Below, one piece after another: positions 16,937-26,093 of a stretch of DNA of 64,000 nt (its first letter is position 1; every line of letters begins with the position of its first letter). A program made the translations under genes and the position numbers. The notes under the pieces were generated by a model. That model searched no databases. It had not been told where the DNA came from and worked only from the letters and a program-made list of their open reading frames with translations. The DNA comes from JAKLQR01 sp963753165 (GTDB lineage Bacteria; Nitrospirota; Thermodesulfovibrionia; Thermodesulfovibrionales; SM23-35), in NCBI GenBank assembly GCA_963753165.1, contig CAVWBP010000002.1:1-64000 (forward strand), given 5' to 3'.

Positions 16937-19192
16937 CTAGAAGAAGGTCCCGAAAGCAAATTCGAACCTGCTTGATTTTTCTCCGGGCCTTTTGTCAAGG
17001 TTGTATCCCCACTCAATTCTTACGGGCCCTATCGGCGAGATCCATCGCAGGCCTGCTCCGGTTGTATACCTCAGATCGCCGAAACTGTCGGAGGTGACGT
17101 CTGCACTTTCAGTGTCGTATGAATTTCCAGCGTCAAAGAAGACAACGCCCTTTAATCTGATGTCACTCACGAGGGGGAAGAGAAACTCAGTATTGAAAAT
17201 GAGCTGGGTGAGCCCGCCAATCTCGTCTCCGTTGCTGTCCTTGGGTCCTGCTTCACCAAAGCCAAGGCCCCTTATGGTATAGATGCCGCCCACATAGAAC
17301 CGTTCATACAGGGGCAGCTCCTTGCCGCCTATCCCCGACGCATACCCTAATCTCCCGCGGAGCATAAACGAGGTGGGGCCGAGCGGAAGATACCATGCGG
17401 AATCAATTTCACTCTTTACAAAATTATTCGTTCCTCCGAGACCGGCATATGTCACATAGAGGGAGTTCCTCGAACCGCGGGACGGGTCAAGATAGTTGTC
17501 TCTCGAATCCCTGACAACGGTGGGCGTGACACTGCTTGTAGTCTTCGAACCCTCCTGGTCTTGAATGATCACCGAGGCGTCATCAGCAACATTGGTGACC
17601 TTTGCATTTTCGAAATTATACGCGATGCTGCCGGACCAGTAGTCGGTATACCTTTTGCCCAGGGAGATGCCGAAACCGATCGCGTCTTTGTCATATTCGA
17701 TATAATCTCTCTGGGTTTTATAGACGTTGGTAGAGAGCGAGATCGGCTTGTCAAAGAGCCACGGTTCCCTGAACGTGATATCGTAATACGTGGTTCTCCC
17801 TCCGAGTTGTGCCCCTATTTTCATATACTGTCCCCTGCCGAAAAGGTTCCCCTGTGTCAGCTCGATCATGGCGATAAATTTTTCGACGGAGCTGTATCCG
17901 CCGCCGATGCTGAAGAAGCCCGTCGGCCTTTCTTTTACCTTGATATCAAGGTCGACGAGTTTTTCCTCGGGGCGGGGTTTCGGCGAGAGATCGACTGTTT
18001 CGAAGTAGTTCAGGTTATTGATTTTCTCATAGCTCCTCTTGATCAGGGCGCTGTTAAAGGTGTCCCCTTCATCAAGCCTCACTTCTCTCCTGATGACCTT
18101 GTCGCGTGTTTTCGTGTTCCCCGATATCTCTATTCTTCCTATAGTATATTTTGCGCCCTCATCAATCTTCAGCGTTATTTTTACGAGTCTGGCAGCATCG
18201 TCAGGTTCGAGGTCCGGGGTGACCGTTATCAGCGCATACCCGTTTTCCGAGTAGAGATCGGAAATCCCCATGATGTCTTTTCTGAGGGATTCTTTGCTGA
18301 AGGGTTTGCCGGCCGCCATGGTGATCCTCTTCTTTATTTCCTCATCCCCAAACACCGTGTTCCCTCTGAATTCTATTGAGGAAAGGCTGAACTGTTCCCC
18401 TTCAGAGACCGGGATGGTGATCGTCATTTTCTGTTTGTCTTCCGCGAGCTGTATTTCCGGATCGCCGACCACGACCTTGAGGTACCCGTTATTGAAATAG
18501 AGGTCGCGTATCCGCTCTATATCCGCATCCATGCGGGTTTTCTGGTAGTACCCTGACGAGGTGATAAAGGACAGGAACCACCACTCTTTTGTCTCCATGA
18601 CGCCCTTGATTTTTCCCGCCGAAATGGCCTTGCTCCCCTCTACCTGTATCTTTTTTATCTTTACCTTCTGACCTTCCTCGATTTGGTAAGTGAGGCTCAC
18701 TTCATGCTCGCCGACCGTTTTGACTACAGGGACTATGCGTGCGAGCCAGTACCCTTCTTCTTCATAAAAATCTTTCAGTTTGTTCGCATTATCCTGGATA
18801 AGGACCGCATCGGCGATAGCTCCGGTCGTTATGGTGATTTTCTCCCGTAATTTCTCATCGTCGAATTCTTCATTGCCCTGCAGGTCGATTTTTATTATCG
18901 TCGCCTTTTCTTTGGTCACATAAATGAGCTTTACCCCTCCTTCGAAGGGTTCTATCTCTGCCCTGACATCGTCGAAATACCCCATTTTATAGATGGCCTT
19001 GATATCCTCATTCGTCTTCTCCTGGGAGATCGGTTCGCCTGCTTTCTGCGTAATCTTTGCTTTTACCGCACTTTCTTCTATCCGTTTCAGTCCCTGTATT
19101 TCGATTGAATTGATCACGGGGAATTCCTCCGCACAGACAAGTGCGGGAAGGGCGATCAGGATAAAAATGAGGCTTATCAGTCGTATTTTCAT
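16937..19192 (-). CDS. bamA: Outer-membrane protein assembly factor BamA
   Basis: BamA is the outer-membrane beta-barrel insertase. The 751-residue protein has a signal peptide (ending LVCAEE) and five POTRA domains (about residues 25-420, beginning VINSIEIQGLKRIEESAVKA). The C-terminal Omp85 barrel carries the VRGF-like loop motif in IYTIRGLGFGE and ends in phenylalanine (FEFAFGTFF), as barrel substrates do. It heads the leftward envelope operon and is intact, which contrasts with the many broken genes elsewhere in the window. Confidence 0.96.
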   Translation of the reverse strand: MKIRLISLIFILIALPALVCAEEFPVINSIEIQGLKRIEESAVKAKITQKAGEPISQEKTNEDIKAIYKMGYFDDVRAEIEPFEGGVKLIYVTKEKATIIKIDLQGNEEFDDEKLREKITITTGAIADAVLIQDNANKLKDFYEEEGYWLARIVPVVKTVGEHEVSLTYQIEEGQKVKIKKIQVEGSKAISAGKIKGVMETKEWWFLSFITSSGYYQKTRMDADIERIRDLYFNNGYLKVVVGDPEIQLAEDKQKMTITIPVSEGEQFSLSSIEFRGNTVFGDEEIKKRITMAAGKPFSKESLRKDIMGISDLYSENGYALITVTPDLEPDDAARLVKITLKIDEGAKYTIGRIEISGNTKTRDKVIRREVRLDEGDTFNSALIKRSYEKINNLNYFETVDLSPKPRPEEKLVDLDIKVKERPTGFFSIGGGYSSVEKFIAMIELTQGNLFGRGQYMKIGAQLGGRTTYYDITFREPWLFDKPISLSTNVYKTQRDYIEYDKDAIGFGISLGKRYTDYWSGSIAYNFENAKVTNVADDASVIIQDQEGSKTTSSVTPTVVRDSRDNYLDPSRGSRNSLYVTYAGLGGTNNFVKSEIDSAWYLPLGPTSFMLRGRLGYASGIGGKELPLYERFYVGGIYTIRGLGFGEAGPKDSNGDEIGGLTQLIFNTEFLFPLVSDIRLKGVVFFDAGNSYDTESADVTSDSFGDLRYTTGAGLRWISPIGPVRIEWGYNLDKRPGEKSSRFEFAFGTFF

Positions 19193-19297
19193 TTTTTATG
19201 CTCCTCTGTAAACCCCTTAATATATCACTCAATATAGGGTGCTTGTAAACAAAAATATCAAAACAGTGAAAACCATTCAGTTGCATGTGGGAAAATC

Positions 19298-19382
19298 CTC
19301 CCCTTTACAAGGGGAGGTTCAGGTGGGGTATTTTTAGAAAATATATTTAAACCTCCCCGGCCCCTCCTGAATCAAGGAGGGG
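19298..19382. repeat. Dispersed G/C-block palindromic repeat, copy 1
   Basis: This is an intergenic element of about 85 bp built of two palindromes, CCTCCCCTTTACAAGGGGAGG and CCCCTCCTGAATCAAGGAGGGG, separated by GGTTCAGGTGGGG and an AT spacer. The same architecture recurs at 36.7 kb and 55.7 kb. It lies between bamA and the HEAT-protein gene, which diverge. Confidence 0.75.
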
Positions 19383-19441
19383 ATTGAACTCTTCACTGAA
19401 GGGGCACAAACGTTGTAAAATGGGGGAAATTGGTGAATGGA

Positions 19442-20116
19442 ATGGATAAGGGAGATTTGTCGGTAAAGAGCAGGGTAGCAGAACTGCTGAAGAGGAGAGA
19501 ATATGCCCTCCTGGTTGAATATTGCATCAGGGACCGGCAGTTCTGGCAGGCGGTCAGGTTCCGGCTTTATGATCTGGACGAACCTGTGCGCTGGGCTGCG
19601 ATAGAGACTGTGGCCGAAGTTATGGAGCAGTGGTGGAAGGCAGGGCAGGAAGAAAAGGTGAGGAATTATATCAGGACCCTCTTCTGGTCTTTGACGGATG
19701 AGTCAGGCGGGATCGGCTGGAGCGCTCCCCAGACCATTGCGGAAATTATTGTCCATATCCCTGAGATCATAGACCCGTACGGCAGCATGATGATTGCGCA
19801 TACTATTGATGAGCCGCCCCTTGTAAAGGGCGGGCTCTGGGGCGTAGGCCGTCTCGGGAAGCGCATTGAGGACTCGGTGGATTTCTTTCATGACAGGATA
19901 TTCGCGGTGTTTGCGAGTACGGACGCGGAGACGCTCGGACTGCTCGCATGGGCAATGGGCCGGGCTGGATACAGGCCGGCTGTGCCTTTTCTCAGACAGA
20001 TGCGGGTATCTGATGCTGCAGTGACTATCTATTGCGAGGGGAAATTTTCAGTAAAATCCCTGAGAGAATGGACTGAAGAAGCCCTCAGCAGGATAACCGG
20101 GGCGACCGGGAACTGA
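19442..20116 (+). CDS. HEAT-like repeat protein, DVU0298 type
   Basis: This is a 224-residue all-helical protein without signal or membrane segment. Residues such as FRLYDLDEPVRWAAIETVAE, YIRTLFWSLTDESGGIGWSA and VGRLGKRIEDSVDFF follow the HEAT-like family I recall as DVU0298, found in sulfate reducers. It lies about 300 bp upstream of dsrA on the same strand. A longer, zinc-ribbon-bearing relative sits on the other side of dsrABD (26.1-27.2 kb). A GTG at 19433 or TTG at 19430 could also start it; the ATG at 19442 is my choice without a strong ribosome site. Function unknown; a scaffold role is a guess. Confidence 0.7.
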   Translation: MDKGDLSVKSRVAELLKRREYALLVEYCIRDRQFWQAVRFRLYDLDEPVRWAAIETVAEVMEQWWKAGQEEKVRNYIRTLFWSLTDESGGIGWSAPQTIAEIIVHIPEIIDPYGSMMIAHTIDEPPLVKGGLWGVGRLGKRIEDSVDFFHDRIFAVFASTDAETLGLLAWAMGRAGYRPAVPFLRQMRVSDAAVTIYCEGKFSVKSLREWTEEALSRITGATGN

Positions 20117-20241
20117 ATGCTTCATGAAAATTCCATTGACGGATATTCACTGCTTGAAATATAAGCAATTGCTTGCAATCAGGTGCTAATTATCAGATAA
20201 ATTAATTCAGTCCATTTAAATTTTCTATAAAAATTCTGTAC

Positions 20242-20270
20242 TTGACAAAACATAGAGAGTTGATTATCAT
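20242..20270 (+). promoter_or_regulatory. Sigma-70 promoter for dsrABD
   Basis: TTGACA (20242-20247) and TATCAT (20265-20270) are separated by exactly 17 bp, 163 bp upstream of the dsrA start. The leader in between holds no open frame and no obvious terminator hairpin. This is the best promoter match in the region. Confidence 0.65.
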
Positions 20271-20432
20271 TAAACACTTTTCTTAAGGTTTCACCAGAAA
20301 GAAAAAGGCATATTTCTGTTTACAATTTTTAGTGAAATTCATATCTTGAGGAAGGGGGTGAAGAGTAATCAGGACTGTTGTTTTTGTTCCGGTTGCACCA
20401 ACTTATAAAAACTCAGCAGAAGGAGGTAAACG

Positions 20433-21877
20433 ATGGGAGTCCCAGGACAAGAGAAGCTGTGGGATAAAGAAGAAAAAGAGCATAGAAAATATGACGATAT
20501 AAGAATTTTTACTGATGAGCAGTTGAAGAATTATACAGAAGACGAGCTGAAGAATTTCAAGGCTAAGCATGATATTTCAAATGTTGGATGAATTAGAGAA
20601 AGGTCCCTGGCCCAGTTTTGTGAGCGACATAAAGAGAGAGGCCTTGCACAGACATAAATTGGGGCAGGACAATCTCATGATCCCTGCAGAGATTTGCGAT
20701 GATCTGTTGGGAGTTGTGGAGCTTTCCTATAAAGAGGGTGAGACCCACTGGAAACACGGCGGTATCGTTGGAGTCCTCGGTTATGGCGGAGGCATTGTCG
20801 GCCGTTATTGCGACCAGCAGGCGAAATTCCCGAATATTGCGCATTTCCATACCATCCGTGTGAATCAGCCCAGCGCGAAGTTTTATACCACTGACTGGCT
20901 GAGAGGATTCTGTGATATCGCAGAATACCGCGGAAGCGGATTAACCAACCTGCATGGTTCTACCGGCGACCTTGTTATTCTGGGTTCATTCTCAGACCAG
21001 CTGGAGCCTATATTCTTTGACCTGACCCATGACCTCGGTGTTGACCTAGGCGGTTCAGGCGGAAACCTCCGTACCCCTTCTGATTGCATCGGCAAGGCAC
21101 GCTGTGAGTTCGCATGTTACGACACCATGGATATGTGTTATGAAATGACCATGCAGTTATCAGGATGAACTGCACAGGCCGGCATTCCCTTATAAATTCA
21201 AGTTTAAATTTGACGGATGTCCGAATGGCTGTACCGCAAGTATCGCCCGTTCGGATATGTCGTATATCGGCACATGGAAGGATGACATCCGCATTAATCA
21301 GGATGCGGTGCAAGGAATATGTCGCCGGGAAGATCCCGGCTGACGGCGGCGCATTTGCCGGAAGAGACTGGGGCAAATTCGACATCCAGAAAGAAATCAT
21401 TGACCTCTGTCCTACCAAGTGCATGCAGTGGGACGGAAAGAAACTGAGCATCAACAATGCTGAATGCAACCGCTGCATGCATTGTATAGACGCCATGCCC
21501 GAGGCATTAAGAGTCGGAAAAGATCAGGGTGTGAGCATCCTCTTTGGCGCAAAGGCACCGATCCTTGAAGGCGCTCAGATGGCATGCACTGACGATACCT
21601 TTCATGTATGCGAAACAAGCCGTATGACAGCCATCAAAGCTCTTGTCGGAAAGGTCTTTGACTGGTGGATTGAAGAAGGCAAGAACCGTGAGCGTATCGG
21701 TGAAACAATCCAGCGCGTGAGCTTGAAGACATTCATTGAGGTGCTCGGGATTCCGCCTATGCCTCAGATGGTGAAAGAGCCCCGTTCCAATCCGTATGTC
21801 TTCTTCAAGGAAGACAGAGGTTCCCGGCGGATGGCACGAGGGATATTAACGATTACAGAACCAGACATCCAAGATAA
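20433..21877 (+). CDS. dsrA: Dissimilatory sulfite reductase alpha subunit, five frameshifts
   Basis: DsrA is the alpha subunit of the cytoplasmic sirohaem enzyme that reduces sulfite. All parts are present but spread over three frames: MLDELEKGPWPSF, THWKHGGIVGVLGYGGGIVG, LHGSTGDLVILG, CIGKARCEFACYDTMDMC (cluster cysteines), CPNGCTASIARSD, CPTKCMQW with CNRCMHC (ferredoxin site), and RDINDYRTRHPR-stop. One extra base is inferred near 20579, 21158, 21312, 21815 and 21837. Removing five bases leaves 480 whole codons. The ATG follows AAGGAGG. The N-terminus is about 40 residues longer than typical DsrA. The presence of dsrD argues for the reductive type. Confidence 0.9.
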
Positions 21878-21895
21878 TATAAAGGAGGGTATGTT

Positions 21896-23079
21896 ATGTC
21901 GAAAGGCAAACTTGGTTATTTTAATCCCAAAAAGCCTCAGGAAGGCAGGATAACTGATATCGGCCCGAATCATTATCGGGCAGATGCTGCCGCCTGTCAT
22001 CAGGAGGAATTACGGGAAATGGGCTTCTCACAGGATACTGGAGCCCGGTCTTTTAGTGCATGTTTCCGAGACAGGTGAAAAGGCGTTTACCGTGAGAGCT
22101 GCTGCACCGCGATTAATGTCGGTTGAGCATATCCGTGAAATCTGTGATATCGCAGATAAACACTGCAATGGCTATGTGAGATTCACCACAAGAAACAACA
22201 TTGAATTTATATCTGGACGACGAAGCAAAGGCAAAGGCGCTCAAAACAGAGCTTGACAGCAGAAAACATGTTGGAGGTTCTTTTAAATTCCCGACAGGCG
22301 GAACAGGAATGGGCATGTCAAATATCGTCCATACCCAGGGATGGGTTCACTGCCATACGCCTGCAACCGATGCCTCCGGTCCGGTCAAGGCGACTGCTGA
22401 CGTGTTGTTTGATGAGTTCAAGAACATGAGGCTGCCGGCGAAAGTTGAGAATAGCCTTGGCATGCTGCCTCAATATGTGCGGTGCAGTGCACTGTTCTGA
22501 TATCGCGCTGCTCGGCTATCACCGCAAACCGCCGGCCATCGACCATGAGGTCCTTGGAAAGGTCTGCGAGATTCCCCTGGTTGTCGCGGCATGTCCGCTG
22601 TATGCGATCAAGCCGATCACGACCGAAGAAGGCAAAAAGAGCGTCTCAGTCAATAAGGAAAAGTGCATGTACTGCGGAAACTGCTACACCATGTGCATGG
22701 GACTTGCCTCTGGCAGACGCTGAGGGTGACGGTATCGCTATTCTGGTCGGCGGGAAGATTTCGAACCGTATCAGCATGCCGAAATTCTCAAAGGTCATTA
22801 TCCCGTGGCTGCCGAACAATATGCCGCGCTGGCCCGAGGTGACCGATGTGGTCAAGACATATGGTTGAAGTCTGGGCAAAAGATGCGAATAAGTATGAAA
22901 GAATCGGCGACTGGGCAGAGCGTATCGGCTGGGAGAAATTCTTCGAGAAGACCGGTATCCCGTTCACCGAGAAGAGCCTGGATGATTACCGCCTTGCTGT
23001 TGATACTTACAGGACATCGACCCAGTTTAAATATACTGACCATGCATGGGCTGTATCCAAGGCTGTTGGTGGTATATAA
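21896..23079 (+). CDS. dsrB: Dissimilatory sulfite reductase beta subunit, five frameshifts
   Basis: DsrB is the catalytic partner of DsrA; in characterised enzymes the beta subunit binds the active sirohaem. Recognisable segments in different frames are GRITDIGPNHYR, RRNYGKWASHRILEPG, FTTRNNIEF, IVHTQGWVHCHTPATDASG, CCLNMCGAVHCSDIALLGYH (sirohaem/4Fe-4S cysteines), CMYCGNCYTMC (ferredoxin site) and WAERIGWEKFFEKTG. One inserted base is inferred near 21978, 22209, 22447, 22702 and 22859. Without them the gene has 393 whole codons, the normal DsrB length. It begins 18 bp after dsrA behind an AGGAGG site. Confidence 0.9.
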
Positions 23080-23103
23080 GAAAACAAAGAGGAGTGAAAA
23101 ACT

Positions 23104-23361
23104 ATGGGAAGACCAGAAGACATTAGACAGGCTATCATAGACTATGCCTCAAAAGGCGCAAAGAGCAAATTCTATTTCAAGGATATGCTTACCGGGGTGA
23201 AGAAGACTATCCCTGACGCCGGCGCATCAGAGATCAAGAAGGTAGCATCTGCGATGGTAAGTGAAGAGGTATTGGAGTTATTGTCAACCGGAAGCTCTAC
23301 CATGTACGGACTGAAAGGAAGAGGCATATCTGTCGAAAAATCAGGCGATTCAGGAGGATAG
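23104..23361 (+). CDS. dsrD: DsrD, allosteric activator of DsrAB
   Basis: This is an 85-residue winged-helix protein with the DsrD hallmarks IIDYASKGAKSKFYFKDM and EIKKVASAMVSEEVLELLST. It ends in GSSTMYGLKGRGISVEKS. DsrD has been reported to raise DsrAB sulfite-reduction rates. Its presence next to dsrAB marks the reductive (sulfate, sulfite or disproportionating) pathway rather than sulfur oxidation. It has an AGAGGAG ribosome site 24 bp after dsrB and is intact. Confidence 0.94.
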   Translation: MGRPEDIRQAIIDYASKGAKSKFYFKDMLTGVKKTIPDAGASEIKKVASAMVSEEVLELLSTGSSTMYGLKGRGISVEKSGDSGG

Positions 23362-23425
23362 AGCTCGCAGAACTCAGGCTAGTACTTTGTTTCCTGAACG
23401 ACGATTTATACGGGTAAGGATTTAG

Positions 23426-23460
23426 GCAAAGGGTGGCTGTATAGTCAGGCCACCCTTTGC
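23426..23460 (+). terminator. Hairpin ending the dsrABD transcript
   Basis: A perfect 12-bp stem GCAAAGGGTGGC/GCCACCCTTTGC with an 11-nt loop lies 65 bp after dsrD. The following sequence (TGACTTTCTTC) is only mildly T-rich, so termination may be partial. Confidence 0.7.
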
Positions 23461-23582
23461 TGACTTTCTTCAGCATCTCGTCAGTGTAAGCATGTTTCTT
23501 TCATCTCAGGGCTGATCCAGAGAAATACCTGCCTTTACGCTTAAACTGAAGAGAATAGAACATTATGGTAAGATAAAATATT

Positions 23583-24358
23583 ATGAAAGAACCGAAAGAC
23601 ATCGAACAATTTATTAACGAACAGAAACTGCGGCTGATGGAGAAACCGGATTGTGCAGCGTCCCTCTATAATCTGGGAGTTGCCCTGATGCAGTCAGGGG
23701 AAATTCGATGAGGCGATTGATGCGTTTGAAGAATCGATCGACCAGGGCGTCAGGATGTTTGAGTCCTTTGTAAATCTTGGCTATATCTATTTCAAGGACG
23801 GAGACCTGGAAAAGGTTGTGAAGGCAAATCTCCGGGCGGTCGGAGATAGAACCCCGGTATGCCACGAGGATATGCAAATCTCGGGTTTGCCTACCTTCAG
23901 ATGGGGAAGACCGATGAGGCTATAGAGGCGCTGGAAAAGGCGCTGGAACTGAATCCTGATGTTGTGCAGGCAATGTGCAACCTCGCAAATGCGTATCTCC
24001 AGAAAGGGGATGTTGAGAAAAGCCTTGCGATGAACAGGAAGATGCTGGAATTCGCGCCGGATTTTGCCCTTGGCTACAACAACCTCGCGAATGTGTATCA
24101 TCTGCACGGTGAGATGGAGAAAGCGATCGAACATTGCGATAAGGCGCTTGCTCTCGGATTTGAGGTGCATCCCGATTTCCTGAAACTTCTCGAACCGCAC
24201 CGGAAAAAAGCGAAAAAGAAGACTGCAGGCAGCACAAAGACCAAAACAGCGAAAGCCAAAATTACCACAAAGTCTAAAACCAAACCTAAAACCAAGACAG
24301 AAAAGCCTCGGGTACAGGAAAAGGGAAAAGGACAGGGAAAGCCAGGCCGAAGAAATGA
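23583..24358 (+). CDS. TPR protein with Lys-rich tail, frameshifted
   Basis: This is a tetratricopeptide-repeat protein of about 257 residues with four or five repeats (CAASLYNLGVALMQSG, FVNLGYIYFKDGDLEK, GYANLGFAYLQMGKTDEAIE, AMCNLANAYLQKGDVEKSLA and GYNNLANVYHLHGEMEKAIE). A Lys/Thr-rich tail of about 50 residues follows. Extra bases are inferred near 23700, 23842 and 23870. A one-base indel near 24338 restores a stop (TGA at 24356) that overlaps the ATG of the next gene as ATGA. No signal peptide is seen. It follows dsrABD on the same strand and may be an accessory or assembly factor. Confidence 0.75.
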
Positions 24359-25002
24359 TCGAAGAGCTTTTTTCAGAATACGCGATATTCGCCCGGAAGG
24401 CAGATATCCTCTTCAAGACCATCCAGGAGAAATATCCTGACAGTGTGCGTTGCAGGATCCGCTGCTGCGACTGCTGTCATGCTGTTTTCGGTGTCTTCCC
24501 CATAGAGGCAGCCTATATCATTCTCATTTCAGCCGCCTCGAACGGAAGGTCCGGAGAGATATCCTGCAGAAGGGCTGAAAAGGCCGAGGCCGAGATGCTG
24601 AAGGCCAAGGATACCCTCAAGGTGTTTGATGAAGACCCGAAAATGAAAGTCTACGGACTCGGGAAGCAGCGGGTGCGATGTCCTTTTCTTAGTGACAAAG
24701 AAGAATGTGTACTCTATGAGACCCGCCCGATTATCTGCCGTGTTTACGGTGTTCCCTACAGCCTCAGGAAAGAGAAAAAGGAACATTCGTATGTCTGCGG
24801 TATTTCGGGTTTTGAGGAAAAGGCCTCTTATCCAACGGTGAAGCTCGACAAAATTTACAGTGAACTCTGCAAGCTGTCCGAGAAGCTCTTGACCGAGGGG
24901 AAAACGCTCCATCCTGACAGGAAAGCAAATCTCATGCTGCCGCTCTCGCGGATATTGCGGATGTCTTTTGACGATATCATCAAGGGAAATTTTGAAGCGT
25001 AA
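24355..25002 (+). CDS. YkgJ-family zinc/iron-chelating Cys-cluster protein
   Basis: This 215-residue protein belongs to the YkgJ (CxxxCxxCC-type) family. Cysteines cluster at residues 33-39 (CRIRCCDCCHAVFG), at RVRCPF near 103, and at CVLYETRPIICRVYGVPYSL around 112-131, with a further Cys in YVCGI. Family members bind zinc or iron; some are linked to protein demethylation or metal sites, but no general function is set. Its start overlaps the stop of the TPR gene by ATGA, so the two are translated together. Its 3' end may overlap the convergent unrecognised gene. Confidence 0.8.
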   Translation: MIEELFSEYAIFARKADILFKTIQEKYPDSVRCRIRCCDCCHAVFGVFPIEAAYIILISAASNGRSGEISCRRAEKAEAEMLKAKDTLKVFDEDPKMKVYGLGKQRVRCPFLSDKEECVLYETRPIICRVYGVPYSLRKEKKEHSYVCGISGFEEKASYPTVKLDKIYSELCKLSEKLLTEGKTLHPDRKANLMLPLSRILRMSFDDIIKGNFEA

Positions 25003-26093
25003 GAATAAAACCTGCCGATATGGTCCTCTAAATATTTTTCTATCACCGGAAAATCTTTCGTTTGTTCGAACTGAGCCGCAACAGCGCGGAATGTAGTTTT
25101 CAGGTCATCCCTCCCGAATGATTTCAGCAGCTTCAGAAATTCTGCAGCCGAACCACAGCATTCGAGAAAATCTTTCCTTGACTCAAGTCCGTGGAAGAAC
25201 CCTGTGAGCGTGGCATCTACGCATCCATCGTCTGCCCAGGCAGTGTCACCGACGCCGTCCAGTTTATCCAGCCGCATCTGGATCGAGAGATGGAGGAGGA
25301 AATAGAACAGGGCAAGGGCGGGATGCACCATGTCTTCACCGGCACCCGAGGAACGGTTCATATGCCGCGTACTGTTGTGAGCCTCACCTCTATCCCTTTC
25401 CCCTCGGGTATCTTTACCACGAAATCCCCTGCTGCATGGTGCCATGGATAGATTAGCCTGAAGTCCTCAAGATCATAATAGAGAGTGAGAATCATGGCAG
25501 CCTGACGGTATATTTCAGCGCTCTCTTCAGGAGAGAGAAAGCGGTCCCCTTTCCCGTATTCCCAGAGTTTCACCTTCTGCCCCCCGTCTTCAGTCTTCGC
25601 AATATGGAATTCATGATAGCCTTCGAACCATTCCTCGATAAGAAAAACCATGGAATCCAATTCGTCAAGGAAATAGGGGGCCGGGATATACGGCAGACTG
25701 AATTTTTCATGGAGCATGGTGAGCAGCGTAAATTCTCTCTTGAGAAAATCTTTGCCCGTATCGGTGACTGCGACATTCAGGCCGAATTTCCTCCTGTTCT
25801 CCCTGCAGACGACTTCGATGCTTGCCGGATGGTAGAGCGCTCCGTGTTTTTCTGTCCGGACAATGATTTCCTCAATATCATGGGGCTGGAATCTCCGTCC
25901 CGGGCGCTGTATTGAGCGAGTGCAGCAGCGGCATGCAGTTGTTCCCCAGAAGAAAGTCGCTGATCGAGCGGAAATACAGTCTGTAGGGGGTTTTTAGCGG
26001 GTCCGCTTCGAGAGGGAAATCGAGCTTTTCATCATCGACCGGGACGTCACCATAGGGTGATGCCACAAGGTACCGTATCGCCGGTTTCTTCAT
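24855..26093 (-). CDS. Unrecognised protein encoded next to dsrABD, three frameshifts
   Basis: This is a soluble protein of about 411 residues that I do not recognise. It begins MKKPAIRYLVASPYGDVPVD and continues RRFQPHDIEEIIVRTEKHGALYHP only after an inserted G near 25897 is removed. Two more insertions near 25360 and 25340 join GIEVRLTTVRG to YEPFLGAGEDMVHPALALF. Segments such as FLIEEWFEGYHEFHIAKTE, LYYDLEDFRLIYPWHHAAGD and DGVGDTAWADDGCVDATLTG loosely recall aminoglycoside-kinase-like folds; that is a guess. The stop at 24855 lies inside ykgJ. A further shift would end it at 24980, which is more natural. Its start overlaps the end of the HEAT gene (ATGA). Confidence 0.55.

Noticed and set aside
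20433..23079. dsrAB as pseudogenes or programmed frameshifting
   Set aside because: Ten separate shifts, all removable as single extra bases, and full conservation of cluster ligands fit sequencing error better; programmed sites would be one per gene at slippery motifs.
24855..25445. Frame antisense to ykgJ taken as a separate gene
   Set aside because: It is the last part of the frameshifted unknown gene; its start codon is internal and its final 150 bp run antisense to ykgJ.
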